Source of the DNA: Alcaligenes sp. SORT26
GTDB taxonomy: Bacteria > Pseudomonadota > Gammaproteobacteria > Burkholderiales > Burkholderiaceae_B
NCBI RefSeq assembly: GCF_017377875.1
Contig: NZ_CP070975.1
Span: forward strand, 1,798,001 to 1,862,000
DNA length: 64,000 bases
Direction of reading: 5' to 3'
Shown: piece by piece, positions 62,746 through 64,000 of the stretch
Position numbering within the stretch: position 1 is the stretch's first letter
Layout: every line of letters starts with the position of its first letter
Notes under the pieces: model-generated
Told to the model about the DNA's origin: nothing
Database searches by the model: none
What the model saw: the letters and a program-made list of their open reading frames with translations, nothing else
Program-made: the position numbers and the translations under genes

Positions 62746-63930
62746 TCAAGCGGCCTCAATGGCAATGGCTACGCCTTGACCGCCACCAATGCACAGAGTG
62801 GCCAGACCTTTCTGGCCACCACGGCGACGCAGTTCATGAACCAGGGTGACCAACACGCGCGCACCGGACGCACCAATGGGGTGACCCAAGGCAATCGCAC
62901 CGCCGTTGACGTTGACCTTGCTCATGTCCCACTGCAAGTCTTTGGCCACAGCCAGCGATTGGGCGGCAAAGGCTTCGTTAGCTTCGATCAGATCCAGTTG
63001 ATCAATTTCCCAACCCACTTTCTTCAAGACCTTGCGGCTGGCCGACACGGGGCCAATCCCCATGATGGCCGGGTCCACACCCGTGCTGGCCCAGCCACGA
63101 ATCCACGCCAGGACAGGCAGACCCAATTCCTTGACCTTGTCGGCGCTGGCCAGCAAGAGCACAGCGGCACCATCATTAATGGTGGACGCGTTACCTGCCG
63201 TGACCGTGCCGTCTTTCTTGAAGGCAGGACGCAGCTTGGCCAGGGATTCCAGTGTGGTTTGTGCGCGTGGTTGCTCGTCGGCCTCGACACGGACGGGATC
63301 GCCTTTGCGCTGGGGCACGTCGATCGGAGTGATCTCGTCCTTGAAGCGTCCGGCTTCCATGGCCGCTACGGCTTTACGCTGGGACTCCACCGCAAAAGCA
63401 TCTTGCTGCTCACGGCTGATCTCATAACGCTCGGCCAGATTTTCTGCCGTGATACCCATGTGGTAATTGTGGAAGGCATCAGTCAAACCGTCGCGCAACA
63501 AGGTGTCGTCCATCATGGCGTGGCCCAGACCCAAACCTGTGCGCGCCTTGTGCACCACAAAGGGAGCCAGGCTCATGCTTTCCTGACCACCGGCGAGCAC
63601 CAGATCCGCATCGCCCAGGGCAATGGCCTGAGCCGCCAGATGCACCGCTTTCAGGCCCGAACCGCAGAGCTTGTTCAGGGACATGGAGGGGACTTCATAA
63701 GGCAGGCCAGCGTTCACGGCCGCCTGGCGAGCCGGGTTCTGCCCGGCTCCAGCAGTCAGAATCTGACCCAGAATGACTTCATCAATCTGTTCGGCTGCCA
63801 CGCCTGTGCTCTGGAGCACGGCACGAATCAGTTGTGCGCTCAAATCATGGGCGGGCACCGTAGACAGCCCCCCTTGAAAGCGTCCAATGGGGGTACGAGT
63901 CGCCGCAACAATCGCGATATCTTTGTGCAT
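62746..63930 (-). CDS. Acetyl-CoA acetyltransferase (thiolase)
   Basis: The 394-residue thiolase has C89 (N-K-L-C-G-S-G), the H-P-I-G-A-S-G histidine and the late cysteine in C-I-G-G-G-Q-G. It condenses two acetyl-CoA to acetoacetyl-CoA or runs in reverse. The ATG at 63930 is preferred because AAAGGA lies six bases upstream and it gives the standard family length with C89; an ATG at 63945 is the alternative. It is the first gene of the three-gene minus-strand operon. Confidence 0.93.
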   Translation of the reverse strand: MHKDIAIVAATRTPIGRFQGGLSTVPAHDLSAQLIRAVLQSTGVAAEQIDEVILGQILTAGAGQNPARQAAVNAGLPYEVPSMSLNKLCGSGLKAVHLAAQAIALGDADLVLAGGQESMSLAPFVVHKARTGLGLGHAMMDDTLLRDGLTDAFHNYHMGITAENLAERYEISREQQDAFAVESQRKAVAAMEAGRFKDEITPIDVPQRKGDPVRVEADEQPRAQTTLESLAKLRPAFKKDGTVTAGNASTINDGAAVLLLASADKVKELGLPVLAWIRGWASTGVDPAIMGIGPVSASRKVLKKVGWEIDQLDLIEANEAFAAQSLAVAKDLQWDMSKVNVNGGAIALGHPIGASGARVLVTLVHELRRRGGQKGLATLCIGGGQGVAIAIEAA

Positions 63931-64000
63931 ATCCATTCCTTTCATAAGTCGCAGACCCGACTAGCGGGCCCATACAGGCAGCAGCCGAACCGAGTCGAGC

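Overview
The window looks like chromosome of a betaproteobacterium of the Alcaligenaceae, most like Alcaligenes. This is inferred from protein character, moderate to high GC coding, and the mix of TonB/siderophore uptake, aromatic catabolism, chaperone-usher fimbriae and many MFS transporters. No rRNA, tRNA, CRISPR array, insertion sequence or phage gene was seen. Genes are dense and mostly in short operons. The first CDS (1-130) is cut by the window edge.

Layout. 1-1.4 kb: edge-truncated membrane protein, MarR regulator, DinB-fold protein. 1.5-7.3 kb: siderophore-use module (TonB receptor, Bcr-type MFS, AraC regulator, divergent secreted esterase) with two Fur-like boxes. 7.4-12.1 kb: DUF4153 membrane protein, then a small defence/stress patch with a RES-type toxin-antitoxin pair and an HNH nuclease. 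12.2-20.8 kb: one long minus-strand operon coding an aldehyde dehydrogenase, a branched-chain-amino-acid-type ABC importer (binding protein, two permeases, two ATPases) and an iron-type alcohol dehydrogenase, facing an IclR regulator. 20.9-25.1 kb: DHA2 drug exporter facing a MerR regulator through a SoxR-like promoter, the RNA helicase dbpA, and an AT-rich OsmC gene.

25.1-36.9 kb: a complete pathway for 3-phenylpropionate (and probably cinnamate). A LysR regulator (hcaR-like) diverges from hcaEFCBD, mhpBCDFE and an mhpT-like transporter. Together they dioxygenate the ring, dehydrogenate the diol, cleave the catechol, hydrolyse the product and end at pyruvate, acetyl-CoA and succinate. mhpA is absent, as expected if the input is phenylpropionate rather than its 3-hydroxy derivative.

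37.3-51.8 kb: a fimbrial locus with built-in signalling. It has a major pilin, chaperone, usher, two hybrid histidine kinases (the second with HPt), an RcsB-like response regulator, an EAL-type c-di-GMP phosphodiesterase and, on the other strand, a two-domain tip adhesin. Three near-matches to the enterobacterial RcsAB box (TAAGAATATTCCTA) lie upstream of exactly the pilin, adhesin and EAL genes. This links the regulator to all three promoters and is the strongest new observation here. The layout recalls the Pseudomonas pvrSR-rcsCB-cupD locus.

52-64 kb: an AtzG-like small protein with an amidase, behind a leader carrying its own terminator; a 228-bp imperfect palindrome of unknown nature; a MocR regulator facing an MFS transporter; a lipoprotein paired with a coiled-coil protein ending in a degenerate FKBP-like domain; and a thiolase / DUF3141 / SDR operon. 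The DUF3141 protein has a PHA-synthase-like Cys-Asp-His set and a long histone-H1-like tail.
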